Source: Candidatus Nitrosopumilus sp. (GTDB lineage Archaea > Thermoproteota > Nitrososphaeria > Nitrososphaerales > Nitrosopumilaceae). Taken from it: a stretch of DNA of 64,000 nt. Positions 24,909 through 33,736 of the stretch are shown piece by piece (position 1 is the stretch's first letter; the number at the start of each line of letters is the position of its first letter). A program made the translations under genes and the position numbers. The DNA is taken from positions 692,815-756,814 of the forward strand of contig JABSRD010000001.1 in NCBI GenBank assembly GCA_013215285.1. Direction: 5' to 3'. The notes under the pieces are model-generated. The model made no database searches. It was not told the DNA's origin and saw only the letters and a program-made list of their open reading frames with translations.

Positions 24909-26178
24909 TTAATTCTAGTGATTTTGTAACTACTTCAGATCCTTGAAGTAAACCCATACTACCTTTTTTTGCTTGTTCTTCAGTCATACGTGTTGTCCCA
25001 TCATTTTTAATAAAATTTCCTGAAACTAAAATTGGTACAGGATCATCACTATGTCCTTTGTTAATACATGGTGTTGAATGATCAGCTGAAATAATGATTG
25101 CTACTTTACTTGAATCAATATTGTCTACAAGAGTTTTAAAAAATCTTTGATCAATTTCTTCTATATTTTTCATTTTACCTACTGCATCACCATCATGACC
25201 AAATTCATCTGGTCCTTTAAGATGAACATATATTGCATTTTGAGTCTCCATTGCTTTTGCAGCAACTCTTGCTTTTTCTTCATAATCTGTTAATCCACCT
25301 GCTTCAAATGCTTTCATTTTGAGAACATCTGCAATTCCAAGTTCAACTGGCATATCAACTATACAAGAAAAATTCATTCCATATTTTTCATTAATTGAAA
25401 TTACATTTGGATATTTGTTACCTGCATCTCTAAGTAAAATACAACTGAGTTGTTTCTTATTTTGTTCTAGTCTTTTTTTGTTAATTTGACTTTGTTTCAT
25501 AATGTTAGTTGACTGTTCAGAGAATTCATTTACTAAATTTGCGGTAAATTTAGCATTATCATTTTCTTCTAAGGGTAAACATTTTTCAATTTTTAAGAAA
25601 TCTCCAACAGCTTTTGCTACTCCCATTCCTCCAATGTTACTGTACGCTGGATCTGTATTTGTAATTCTAGATGATAATTTTTGAGAATCTGCTCTGATTC
25701 TTACTGTAACTCTATGCCCTATTGTTGGAGAAACTTCAACTGTTATTCCTGGATGTGAAAATTTGACTTTTTCTTCAATTTCTTTTGCAATCCCATCTGC
25801 ATCTTCTCTTTCAATTTGTCTACCTGCTCTTCTATCTATGATTACTTGTTCATCATCTAATGTGGAAAAATTCCCTCTTAATGCCAAATCCCCATCTTTA
25901 AAGTCAATTCCTACTCCGATAGCCTCAATCACACCTCGTCCTGCATAATCTGAATGATTGAATTTGTATCCTAACATATTGAAAACTGCAATGTCTGATT
26001 CAGGAGCAATTCCTTTTCCAACTGAAATAACTTCTCCTATTGCACCGTTACTGGCAATTTTATCTAAAACTGGCGTATTTGCAGCTTCTAATGGTGTTTT
26101 ACCATCTAAATCTGGATGTGGAAGGTCTCCCACGCCGTCTAATAGAACATAAATCAAATGAACATCAGAATTATTCAT
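24892..26178 (-). CDS. apgM: 2,3-bisphosphoglycerate-independent phosphoglycerate mutase (archaeal ApgM)
   Basis: 428-residue alkaline-phosphatase superfamily enzyme interconverting 3- and 2-phosphoglycerate in glycolysis/gluconeogenesis. Archaeal-type features are YVLLDGVGDLPHPDLDGKTPLEAANTP at the start, the FNMLGY block, and C-terminal metal-binding segments KGPDEFGHDGDA and IISADHSTPCINKGHSDDPVP. Length is normal. Single gene on the minus strand. Confidence 0.95.
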   Translation of the reverse strand: MNNSDVHLIYVLLDGVGDLPHPDLDGKTPLEAANTPVLDKIASNGAIGEVISVGKGIAPESDIAVFNMLGYKFNHSDYAGRGVIEAIGVGIDFKDGDLALRGNFSTLDDEQVIIDRRAGRQIEREDADGIAKEIEEKVKFSHPGITVEVSPTIGHRVTVRIRADSQKLSSRITNTDPAYSNIGGMGVAKAVGDFLKIEKCLPLEENDNAKFTANLVNEFSEQSTNIMKQSQINKKRLEQNKKQLSCILLRDAGNKYPNVISINEKYGMNFSCIVDMPVELGIADVLKMKAFEAGGLTDYEEKARVAAKAMETQNAIYVHLKGPDEFGHDGDAVGKMKNIEEIDQRFFKTLVDNIDSSKVAIIISADHSTPCINKGHSDDPVPILVSGNFIKNDGTTRMTEEQAKKGSMGLLQGSEVVTKSLELIKSQK

Positions 26179-26408
26179 TATATCTTCTGTCTTTGGGAGT
26201 CTTGATCCTCTCCTTTAAAGTTTACATAAAAATATGCGATCAAAAAATATGAAATGCTTGAATCTTTACTTTTAATTTTTACAAAATATTTTTTAATGAA
26301 AGTAAGATTTTCTTAATTTTCAGAAATTTATTGTAACTTATTTTTTTATTTTGAAATTTATTAGATCTTAGTAAACGTTTTAACGCACATTTGCTTTCCA
26401 TCATAAAC

Positions 26409-27425
26409 ATGGGAGATATACGCAAAGACAATGTTTCTGAGCGTCTTATGATTGTTGCAAAAAAAACTGACAAAGTTGTAGATCCAAAAAAATCTCCATT
26501 TGCTCCTGGACACGAATCAATGACTAACCCTTCTGTATTATCACTTATTGAAAAAGAAGGTATGTTACAGCGTCTTCAAGATAACGAAGATGAATATGTG
26601 GAAAATTGGTCAATCAGAGTTTTTGAAAGTAAAAATCCAATTGTTTCAATTGAAACTGAAAATTCTTACAGTGATAGGCCCTTCTACAGTGAACCTGCAT
26701 ATGGATATCATTACATTGTAGTTGCAACACCAAATCCAAAAGATACATTTGCAACAATTGATACTGAACAATGGTCAAATGTTTTAGTTGTTGTTCAAGA
26801 TAGATTGAGATGGCTTTATACTCAAAAAGGAGTCACATATGTTTCAATTTATGGAAATCATGGTGAATTAGCAGGTAGCACTAACCCTCACCCTCATCTC
26901 AACATTCTAACATTTTCTACTATCCCTCCAATTATTGAAGAAGAGGCTGAAGCATCTCATAAAATTCTAAATGAAAAAGGTGTTTGCCATATGTGCCAAA
27001 CAGTAAATGAAGAACTTGGAGGTCCTAGGCAAGTACTTCAAACAGAAGGGTTTATCGCATTTTGCCCTTGGGCCCCTTCATATCCGTATGAATTTTGGAT
27101 TGCACCCAAAAAACACACTACTAGCTTTTCAAAAATTTCTCAAAAAGAAATCAATGATTTATCATTAATTTTACGTTCGACTTTGGGTGGACTTTCAAAA
27201 ACTGTCAAAAATGTTGCATATAATTTTGTATTTCATCTTTCACCAGAAAAGAAAAACAGTAGACAAATTCACTGGCATATTGAAATTTATCCAATTACAA
27301 AACCTTGGTCTGGATTAGAACGTGGATATGGAATTTTCTTAAATGATATTTCCCCTGAACAGGCCGCAGAAAAACTTGGTGCAGCATGTAGAAAAGAATT
27401 ATCCAATCTAGTTGGAATTATATGA
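26409..27425 (+). CDS. GalT-like HIT-superfamily nucleotidylyltransferase
   Basis: 338 residues from ATG 26409 (an in-frame TTG at 26391 would add six). The galactose-1-phosphate uridylyltransferase pattern is visible as two HIT-like halves, with NPHPHLNIL in the first half and CPWAPSYPYEFWIAPKKH and QIHWHIEIYP in the second. The catalytic histidine is expected in the NPHPHLN segment. Family members transfer nucleotidyl groups to sugar phosphates; the true substrate in thaumarchaea is not known. Cysteines at CHMC may bind zinc. Confidence 0.82.
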   Translation: MGDIRKDNVSERLMIVAKKTDKVVDPKKSPFAPGHESMTNPSVLSLIEKEGMLQRLQDNEDEYVENWSIRVFESKNPIVSIETENSYSDRPFYSEPAYGYHYIVVATPNPKDTFATIDTEQWSNVLVVVQDRLRWLYTQKGVTYVSIYGNHGELAGSTNPHPHLNILTFSTIPPIIEEEAEASHKILNEKGVCHMCQTVNEELGGPRQVLQTEGFIAFCPWAPSYPYEFWIAPKKHTTSFSKISQKEINDLSLILRSTLGGLSKTVKNVAYNFVFHLSPEKKNSRQIHWHIEIYPITKPWSGLERGYGIFLNDISPEQAAEKLGAACRKELSNLVGII

Positions 27426-27467
27426 TTTTTTGAATAGTTTATTTATCAATCAAATTCTGTTAAAATA

Positions 27468-27908
27468 ATGGCAATTGAGAAATGGATTGCAGTAACTAGC
27501 TTAGCTTTGTTTGTTATGTTTGCAGGTGAAATGCTTTCAGTTTATAATTTCATGGCTATGAATTCTAATGATTCTGAATATTTTATATCATTTTCAGCAG
27601 ATGAAAAATTAATTCAATTTATTTCAATTGGAGCTGGCCCTGCTGGAATTTTAGCAGCTGTTGCTTTTATCATGTCTAGACAATATGGATCTAGACCCGT
27701 TGGTGGAATGATTATTGCAGGTGGGGTGATAATGTTTATTGGATTATTTGTTTGCTATGCTATGGTTGATGATATTGATGAGCGCTACATTACAGGTTCT
27801 GTGATATATGTCCCAATTTTGTTTATGGTTTTATCTGCACCAACAATTGTAGTTGGTGCTTTTTTACTACGGGAAAAAAAGCGAAGACCAAAAAAACAAT
27901 ACGTTTAG
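27468..27908 (+). CDS. Small multi-pass membrane protein
   Basis: 146 residues with four hydrophobic segments (about 5-27, 48-68, 78-98 and 108-133) and a basic C-terminus (REKKRRPKKQY). No domain recognised. Overlaps the end of the acetyltransferase gene on the other strand by 4 bp. Role unknown. Confidence 0.78.
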   Translation: MAIEKWIAVTSLALFVMFAGEMLSVYNFMAMNSNDSEYFISFSADEKLIQFISIGAGPAGILAAVAFIMSRQYGSRPVGGMIIAGGVIMFIGLFVCYAMVDDIDERYITGSVIYVPILFMVLSAPTIVVGAFLLREKKRRPKKQYV

Positions 27909-28342
27909 GAATGATCAAATCTTAATTCATTTGCAATATGGGTAAATCCAAGTTTTTCATAAAATGGTTTTACCTCATCTGTACAATCTAAAATTGTCTT
28001 GTAACAACCTTCATTTTTTGCAATTTCTAGAAGATATTTCATAATTTTCTCCCCAATTTTTTGCCCTTGAAAGTTTTTGTTCACTACCACATCCTCAATA
28101 TGCCCAACTAATCCTCCATTGTGGATAAATTTTGGTTCAATTAGGAGTGTTGTACTTGCCACTATTTTTCCATCTAGTTCTGCTACTGCCACTATATGAT
28201 TTGGATTTGAATTAATTTTTTTAAATATTTTTTCAACTTTATCTTTATTGATGTCATTTGTTTGCCTTAGTGAATCAAGTGTAGTTAGAAACCCATTCCA
28301 AAGATCTTCTTTTTTTAATTCTCTGATTATTGGTTCATTCAT
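27905..28342 (-). CDS. GNAT acetyltransferase, GNA1-like (glucosamine-6-phosphate N-acetyltransferase)
   Basis: 145 residues. The sequence follows eukaryotic GNA1 closely: IREL at the start, LIEPKFIHNGGLVGHIEDVV for the substrate side, VNKNFQGQKIGEKIMKYLLE for the acetyl-CoA loop, and CYKTILDCTDEVKPFYEKLGF. GNA1 acetylates glucosamine-6-phosphate on the way to UDP-GlcNAc. The sugar nucleotidyltransferase gene directly upstream on the same strand (8 bp gap) supports an amino-sugar nucleotide role. Confidence 0.85.
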   Translation of the reverse strand: MNEPIIRELKKEDLWNGFLTTLDSLRQTNDINKDKVEKIFKKINSNPNHIVAVAELDGKIVASTTLLIEPKFIHNGGLVGHIEDVVVNKNFQGQKIGEKIMKYLLEIAKNEGCYKTILDCTDEVKPFYEKLGFTHIANELRFDHS

Positions 28343-28350
28343 TTTAATTT

Positions 28351-29052
28351 TCAGTTCTTACCTTGTTTTTGAATATGTTCTTGATATGCTTTTTTGTAAG
28401 ATTCTTTGTTACCTATGTCTGTAAATCCTTGTTTTGTAATGAAACTACTTACTAACTTTTTTTTATTCATGGCTTTTTTTATAACATCATCCATTCCATA
28501 TGGTTTGTTTTTTGGAATCAAGCTAAAAACTTTAGGCTCCATTACATAACATCCCATGTTTACATTGGCCTTAATCTCTGGTTTTTCAATCCAATTTAGA
28601 ATTTTTCCAGTTTTAGATGTTTCAATAACACCATATGGCAAGTTAGTTTTGTATTCATGTAGACTCATTGTAACAAATGCTTTTTTCTTGATATGTTGTT
28701 TAATCATATTTTTAAGATTAAAATCAAAAATAGAATCGCCATACATACAAACAAAAGTATCATCAATGAATTTTTCTGCCGTTTTAAGCTGACCTGCAGT
28801 AGCTAGAGATTTGTTTGAAATTGCATACTCTATTTTAATTCCAAATTTTTCACCATCTTCAAAATAGTCTTCAATAGTTTTTCTAAGGTAGCTGACACAC
28901 AAAACAAATGATTTGATTCCACTTTTTTTTGTCCAATTAATTATGTGCTCTAAAATTGGTTTTTCACCTAATGGTAACATTGGTTTTGGAAGAAATGTAG
29001 TGTATGGTTGAAGTCTAGTGCCTAATCCTCCAGCAAGAATCACTGCTTTCAC
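28351..29052 (-). CDS. Sugar-phosphate nucleotidyltransferase
   Basis: 233-residue Rossmann-like NTP transferase. The nucleotide loop is LAGGLGTRLQPYTTFLPKPMLPLGEKP, and a metal aspartate is seen in CMYGDSIFD. It lacks the C-terminal left-handed beta-helix of bifunctional GlmU enzymes. It could make UDP-GlcNAc, GDP-mannose or dTDP-glucose. Pairing with the GNA1-like gene favours an amino-sugar, but that is inference. Confidence 0.88.
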   Translation of the reverse strand: MKAVILAGGLGTRLQPYTTFLPKPMLPLGEKPILEHIINWTKKSGIKSFVLCVSYLRKTIEDYFEDGEKFGIKIEYAISNKSLATAGQLKTAEKFIDDTFVCMYGDSIFDFNLKNMIKQHIKKKAFVTMSLHEYKTNLPYGVIETSKTGKILNWIEKPEIKANVNMGCYVMEPKVFSLIPKNKPYGMDDVIKKAMNKKKLVSSFITKQGFTDIGNKESYKKAYQEHIQKQGKN

Positions 29053-29109
29053 AAACCCTATTTCATGTGTGACTATTTATGTTCGAGGATGAATTGTTAC
29101 TAAATTCAA

Positions 29110-30402
29110 TTAAATAATTTTTGAAATTTTTTCTAAAACATTCTTTGGAGTTTTACCAAAAACTATGATCATTGGTTCTTTTCCAAAATCTCCTTTGTGA
29201 TATACTATGTCCAAAACTTTAGTTGAATTTTTGATTGCACTATTAATCCCCCATTCTATTGTTGATTTTTTAAATTTAATTGATTTAGGTTCTTGATTTC
29301 TATCATAACTAGACACTAGTAATTTTGTTTTTTTAATTTTTAGAATAGTTTGATTTTGATATTTCAGATTTATTGCAGAACAAATTTGTGGGAATTTTTT
29401 ATTCATAATTAGTAATGCTGTTGCAACATGTTTTGATCCTCCATAAGCTAAATTACCTGCAACTGTTACTTTTTCTCCAGTTTTAACAATTCTTCCAGAA
29501 ATTGCTAGAATATCTTTTGTTGATTTTGGTTTTTGTTTGGAATATACAAAATTTGTTTGGCATTCTGGAATATTTTTATAAATATTTTTAATTTCAATAA
29601 ATTTACTTATTGCATGTGATAATTCCACATTGATATTATTTTGAATATCTGTGATGAGAATTCCTTTTCCTAGTCTTTTTGCATTTTTAATTGAATTATA
29701 GGTAAATTCTTTAGCAAATTTCACTGATTCTTTAATATTTTTTTTATTTGCAAGTGAAAAAATCATAGCTGCTGAATAATTACATCCACTCCCATGATTG
29801 ATTTTAGATATTTTATCACTTGAAATCTGATATTTGTTTTCTTTTTCTTGAATGAAATCTGTTATTTGGTCATTTTTTGTTTTAATTCCTGTGATTACAA
29901 CGTTTTTTGCTCCCATCTTTTGAATTATTTTTGCAATTTTTTCAGGCGTATTTTTTCCAACAATCTTAGTTTTTGATAAAATTTCAGCCTCAAATTTATT
30001 TGGCGTAATTACTGTTGCCAGTGGAATTAAAAATTTTTGGAAATCACTGATTGCTGATTTTTCTATTAGTATTCCGCCAGTAGTTGATTTGATTACAGGA
30101 TCAATAACTATTGGTATTCTTAATTTTTTTAATTTTTGATACAATGTTTTGATTATTTGTGAATTGTAAACCATTCCTATTTTTATTCCATCTATTTTAA
30201 AATCTGATATCACTGAATCTAATTGATTTCTTAGAATTTTTTGTGATACTGGCTCAATCATTCCAAAACTTGAAGTGTTTTGACTGGTAATTGCAGTTAT
30301 TACTGTTAGACAGTGGGCATTTAATGTTGTAAATGTTTTAACATCACTTTGAATTCCTGCACCTGAAGATGGATCAGATCCTCCAATTGAAAGTAAATTC
30401 AT
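29110..30402 (-). CDS. thiDN: Bifunctional HMP(-P) kinase / thiamine-phosphate synthase (ThiD-ThiN)
   Basis: 430 residues. Residues 1-250 are ThiD: SIGGSDPSSGAGIQSDVKTF, PIVIDPVIKSTTGG, and NHGSGCNYSAAM near the anion hole. Residues about 255-430 are ThiN, the archaeal-type thiamine-phosphate synthase (GNLAYGGSKHVATALLIM; PKSIKFKKSTIEWG). It phosphorylates hydroxymethylpyrimidine and joins it to the thiazole. thiC is 0.8 kb away in divergent orientation. Confidence 0.94.
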   Translation of the reverse strand: MNLLSIGGSDPSSGAGIQSDVKTFTTLNAHCLTVITAITSQNTSSFGMIEPVSQKILRNQLDSVISDFKIDGIKIGMVYNSQIIKTLYQKLKKLRIPIVIDPVIKSTTGGILIEKSAISDFQKFLIPLATVITPNKFEAEILSKTKIVGKNTPEKIAKIIQKMGAKNVVITGIKTKNDQITDFIQEKENKYQISSDKISKINHGSGCNYSAAMIFSLANKKNIKESVKFAKEFTYNSIKNAKRLGKGILITDIQNNINVELSHAISKFIEIKNIYKNIPECQTNFVYSKQKPKSTKDILAISGRIVKTGEKVTVAGNLAYGGSKHVATALLIMNKKFPQICSAINLKYQNQTILKIKKTKLLVSSYDRNQEPKSIKFKKSTIEWGINSAIKNSTKVLDIVYHKGDFGKEPMIIVFGKTPKNVLEKISKII

Positions 30403-30513
30403 GATATTTTCATGTTCTAAGTACTAATCTGCTTTTCCTTTAAACATCCATTGATGTGTATAGTTGAGTTTTTGTGATATCTATTTTATACTTTAACGAT
30501 TTGATTTATCATA

Positions 30514-30705
30514 GTGACTAAAATTCCATTGGTTGATGATTCGATACCTGAAGAATTGAAATGTACAACTTGTTTGTTACCTATGCAATACCAAACAAAA
30601 AAAGATGGAAAATTTTTATGGCAATGTTTCAAATGTGGAAAACAATATCTTGTATCTGAAAATGTTGATGAAACAATTGAAGAAAGATGGAGTCCACCTA
30701 GATGA
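30514..30705 (+). CDS. Small zinc-ribbon protein
   Basis: 63 residues from a GTG. It has two CxxC pairs (CTTC and CFKC) about 21 residues apart, the form of a rubredoxin-like or ribosomal-type zinc ribbon. The tail is acidic (SENVDETIEERWSPP). Its stop overlaps the next gene start by four bases, so the two are coupled. Function unknown. Confidence 0.75.
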   Translation: MTKIPLVDDSIPEELKCTTCLLPMQYQTKKDGKFLWQCFKCGKQYLVSENVDETIEERWSPPR

Positions 30706-30929
30706 CAAATATGACTGAAATGGAATCTCTAAAATCTGAAAATCAAAAACTTCGTAATTACATTTCACTAGTTTTAGCTGAGATTGAACTAGTGGAAAGA
30801 ATTAGTGAAATTAAACAAAATTTTGCAGACTCTGCTGATTCTGAACTCATAACTGTGCCTATTATGGATCGAATCTCTAAAATTAAATCTGAAAAAAGGC
30901 TTTTACAAGAAAATCTGAATCTAACTTAA
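30702..30929 (+). CDS. Short coiled-coil protein
   Basis: 75 residues, almost entirely helical heptad-like sequence (MESLKSENQKLRNYISLVLA; LVERISEIKQNFADS). No motif recognised. It is translationally coupled to the zinc-ribbon gene before it (ATGA overlap), so the two proteins may act together. Confidence 0.7.
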   Translation: MTNMTEMESLKSENQKLRNYISLVLAEIELVERISEIKQNFADSADSELITVPIMDRISKIKSEKRLLQENLNLT

Positions 30930-30938
30930 TTTGCACTA

Positions 30939-31034
30939 TTATGATGCTTGAGTAACACACTCAAAAGAGCAAAATTCATCTTTAATACTGAAAAATTCCC
31001 TACCACAATGTATGCACTCTCTGATAGTTCTCAT
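30939..31034 (-). CDS. Tiny zinc-finger-like protein
   Basis: 31 codons from ATG 31034, reading MRTIRECIHCGREFFSIKDE then FCSFECVTQAS. CxxC at 7-10 and CxxxC at 22-26 make a compact treble-clef/zinc-ribbon pattern. It is antisense to a longer plus-strand frame that looks non-coding. The upstream minus strand is AT-rich (TTGTATATGATAAT), allowing a promoter. Confidence 0.6.
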   Translation of the reverse strand: MRTIRECIHCGREFFSIKDEFCSFECVTQAS

Positions 31035-31163
31035 ATTATCATATACAATTTATTCAATTTAAGACTGATCGATCTTCTTAATATACTCCCAAAAAATTAT
31101 TTTGTGATTATGATTTTTTCAACTTCGTGATTGTTTAAATCAGGTGAAAACATAGTTTACTTT

Positions 31164-32489
31164 ATGACCACTCAGATGACTTCTGCACGACGTGGAGTTG
31201 CTACTGATGAAATGAAACAAGTTGCAAAAGATGAAGATGTTACACTTGATTGGTTGATTCCAAAAATTGCACGTGGCTCAATTATAATTCCAAGTAATAA
31301 TATTCGACCACAAAAAATTCATAATGTAGGAATTGGCAAAGGTCTTAAAACTAAAGTAAATGTCAATATTGGAACTTCCACACTTAATGTAAATCTAGAT
31401 GAAGAAATTGAAAAAGCAAAGATTGCAGTAAAATATCATGCCGACACAATGATGGATCTTAGTGACGGTGGGGATGTTAAAAAAATAAGACAGACTCTTT
31501 TAGATGTTGCACCAATTACTTTTGGAACGGTTCCAATTTATGAAGCATACAATTACGGAGTTGAGGTTCACAAAAATCCTTTGAATCTTACTGAAGATGA
31601 TTACTTGAAAGCATTTGAAAATAATGTAAAAGATGGAGTTGATTATGTTACAGTCCATTGCGGAATTACTAAAGATATTGCAAAAAGGATTTTGAAAGTT
31701 CAGAGATATGGTGGTGTTGTAAGTAAAGGCGGAACAATTACTGCAGCCTGGATGTTAAAACATGATAAAGAAAATCCTTACATTACACATTATGATTATA
31801 TGCTAGAAATTGCCAAAAAGTATGATGTTACATTTAGCCTTGGTGATGCACTAAGACCTGGCTCAATTCTTGATTCTCATGATGAATTACAAGTTCAAGA
31901 AATGATCAATATTTCTCAATTAACAAAACGTGCACATGAACAAGATGTTCAAGTGATGGTGGAGGGCCCAGGCCATGTTCCATTAAATGAGGTTACAGCA
32001 AATGTTAGATTAGCTAAATCATTAATTGGCGATGTTCCATATTATGTTCTTGGTCCTTTGGTAACTGATGTTGCATCTGGACATGATCATATTGCAAGTG
32101 CAATTGGAGCTGCAATTTCAGCTAGTGAGGGTGTCGATCTTTTATGTTATCTAACTCCTTCTGAACACCTCGCTTTACCAAATGTTGATGAAGTAAAAGC
32201 AGGATTAATTGCATATAGAATTGCAGCACATGCAGGAGATCTTGTAAAAATTCGTGATAAGGCAATAAAATGGGATATGGCAATGACTGAAGCTCGACGT
32301 ACTTTGGATTGGGAAAAACAAATTGCATTATCTATTGATCCTGAAGAAGCAGCAAAAATTCATAGTCGAACTGGACAACATCCTGGAAATAATGTTCCAT
32401 GTACTATGTGTGGTGGTGCTTGTGTTTACATGATGTTACCTCAGCAAAAAAAATATGAAAAAGAAAATAACTTACAACAAGTTGAATAA
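31164..32489 (+). CDS. thiC: Phosphomethylpyrimidine synthase ThiC
   Basis: 441 residues from ATG 31164 (an in-frame TTG at 31131 is less likely). Radical SAM-type enzyme converting aminoimidazole ribotide to HMP-phosphate. Visible blocks are MMDLSDGGDVKKIRQ, DYVTVHCGITKDI, SLGDALRPGSILDSHDELQ, MVEGPGHVPLNE and LGPLVTDVASGHDHI. The C-terminal Fe-S site is CTMCGGAC, spacing Cx2Cx3C. No TPP riboswitch was recognised upstream. Acts with ThiDN nearby. Confidence 0.96.
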   Translation: MTTQMTSARRGVATDEMKQVAKDEDVTLDWLIPKIARGSIIIPSNNIRPQKIHNVGIGKGLKTKVNVNIGTSTLNVNLDEEIEKAKIAVKYHADTMMDLSDGGDVKKIRQTLLDVAPITFGTVPIYEAYNYGVEVHKNPLNLTEDDYLKAFENNVKDGVDYVTVHCGITKDIAKRILKVQRYGGVVSKGGTITAAWMLKHDKENPYITHYDYMLEIAKKYDVTFSLGDALRPGSILDSHDELQVQEMINISQLTKRAHEQDVQVMVEGPGHVPLNEVTANVRLAKSLIGDVPYYVLGPLVTDVASGHDHIASAIGAAISASEGVDLLCYLTPSEHLALPNVDEVKAGLIAYRIAAHAGDLVKIRDKAIKWDMAMTEARRTLDWEKQIALSIDPEEAAKIHSRTGQHPGNNVPCTMCGGACVYMMLPQQKKYEKENNLQQVE

Positions 32490-32876
32490 TACTTTTTGAA
32501 GACTAGGAACTATTTCATACTCTTCTAATTCATTTGAATTAATCCATTTGTATTCTGAATTTTCCCAATTAAGTTTGATTATTGGATTTTCTGTTTCAAA
32601 CAAGAATGGAAATATTTCCCACTCATGATTTTCATATTGAGGCGAATTAACCCTCATTTCTTTTGCAGCTTTTACAAGTATAATTTTATCATCTGTAATT
32701 CCAACTTCTTCAAAAATTTCAATTTTTGCTCTTTTTAGTGACTCTTCATTTTTTTCAATAATTCCACTAACTCCTGCCCATAACCCTTTCATTGATTTTA
32801 CTTTGTTGCTTCTTTTTAGAATTAATAATTTACCGTTAGATCTAATGAAGGATGTAACTATCTTCGTTGAGCGCAT
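32472..32876 (-). CDS. NUDIX hydrolase
   Basis: 134 residues. The Nudix box spans GIIEKNEESLKRAKIEIFEEVGI. The canonical GX5EX7REUXEEXGU has isoleucine in place of the usual arginine before the glutamate triad, but the EE pair is kept. The family cleaves nucleoside diphosphate-X compounds; substrate unknown. Its 3' end overlaps thiC by 18 bp on the other strand. It may be the last gene of the aromatic cluster transcript. Confidence 0.87.
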   Translation of the reverse strand: MRSTKIVTSFIRSNGKLLILKRSNKVKSMKGLWAGVSGIIEKNEESLKRAKIEIFEEVGITDDKIILVKAAKEMRVNSPQYENHEWEIFPFLFETENPIIKLNWENSEYKWINSNELEEYEIVPSLQKVLFNLL

Positions 32877-32881
32877 GTCTG

Positions 32882-33736
32882 TTATTTTTCAATAACTTTT
32901 ACCATTTTTGCCAATTTTTTGTATGATTCATCTATGTCTGAATGTTTGGCAAGTCTTTCTTGACATTGTTTTATGTAATCAATAACCTCTTCTGTTTTTG
33001 ATTCTTGAACGGCAGTAAGCAATCTTCCTACGTCTTTCCACAATTCTTCTGCATATCTTCTAATCTCAGGATTTGAAATGATAGTTTCAATTAATTCTGG
33101 AGATTCTGTCATGATACTTTCTGCTAATGTTTTTTGAACCTTGAATGTACTTCCTGACATCTTTTCGGTTAATCCTGATTTTTCATCTTTTGAAATAATA
33201 TTTGCAAACACTAGATTCATCATATGAGTTAATCCTAAAATTACTGCTATTTTTTTATCATGCTCTATTGCATCAATTGTAACAAAATTTGCTCCTTCAA
33301 ATAACGATTTTACAACTGTTAATTCTTTTTTAGCATCTTTAATTGGAATTGAAATTATATTTTTACCTTTGATGTTCTTAATTCCTGGACCAAACATTGG
33401 GTGAATACAAATTGGATTTATTTTATCTGGCATTTTCATTAATGATGAAACCACTTTAGATTTTTGAGATGAAATTTCAATTAGATATGTGCCTCTTTTC
33501 ATTTCTTTTGCAATTAATCTAATAATTTCTGGTGTTCTTCTTGTAGGAGTACATAAAACTACATAATCTGCTTTTAGAATTGCTCCAACTAGAGAGTCTG
33601 ACACAATGATTCCTTTACCTGTAACCTTGTTTTCTGAATCATGTCCAGTTACTTCAAAATCTTTTTCTGCAAAATAACTTGTAAACCATTGTCCCATTTG
33701 ACCTCCGGCACCAATAACTGTAATTTTCTTCTTCAC
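32882..33736 (-). CDS. tyrA: Prephenate dehydrogenase
   Basis: 284 residues. Rossmann motif VIGAGGQMGQWFTSYFAEKDF at the N-terminus, then LCTPTRRTPEII and CIHPMFGPGIKNIKGKNIIS, typical of TyrA. The helical domain follows (GLTHMMNLVFANIIS). It oxidatively decarboxylates prephenate in tyrosine synthesis. The start overlaps the stop of the chorismate mutase-aminotransferase gene by four bases. Confidence 0.92.
   Translation of the reverse strand: MKKKITVIGAGGQMGQWFTSYFAEKDFEVTGHDSENKVTGKGIIVSDSLVGAILKADYVVLCTPTRRTPEIIRLIAKEMKRGTYLIEISSQKSKVVSSLMKMPDKINPICIHPMFGPGIKNIKGKNIISIPIKDAKKELTVVKSLFEGANFVTIDAIEHDKKIAVILGLTHMMNLVFANIISKDEKSGLTEKMSGSTFKVQKTLAESIMTESPELIETIISNPEIRRYAEELWKDVGRLLTAVQESKTEEVIDYIKQCQERLAKHSDIDESYKKLAKMVKVIEK

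Noticed and set aside
26279-26473. 64-codon minus-strand frame upstream of the GalT-like gene
   Set aside because: Lies in AT-rich promoter DNA and overlaps the coding start of the opposite gene; no motif.
30948-31130. 60-codon plus-strand frame upstream of thiC
   Set aside because: The opposite strand encodes a better candidate with a CxxC/CxxxC pattern; this frame looks random and hydrophobic.
30930-31163. TPP riboswitch upstream of thiC
   Set aside because: I looked for the conserved TPP-aptamer blocks on the plus strand and found none.
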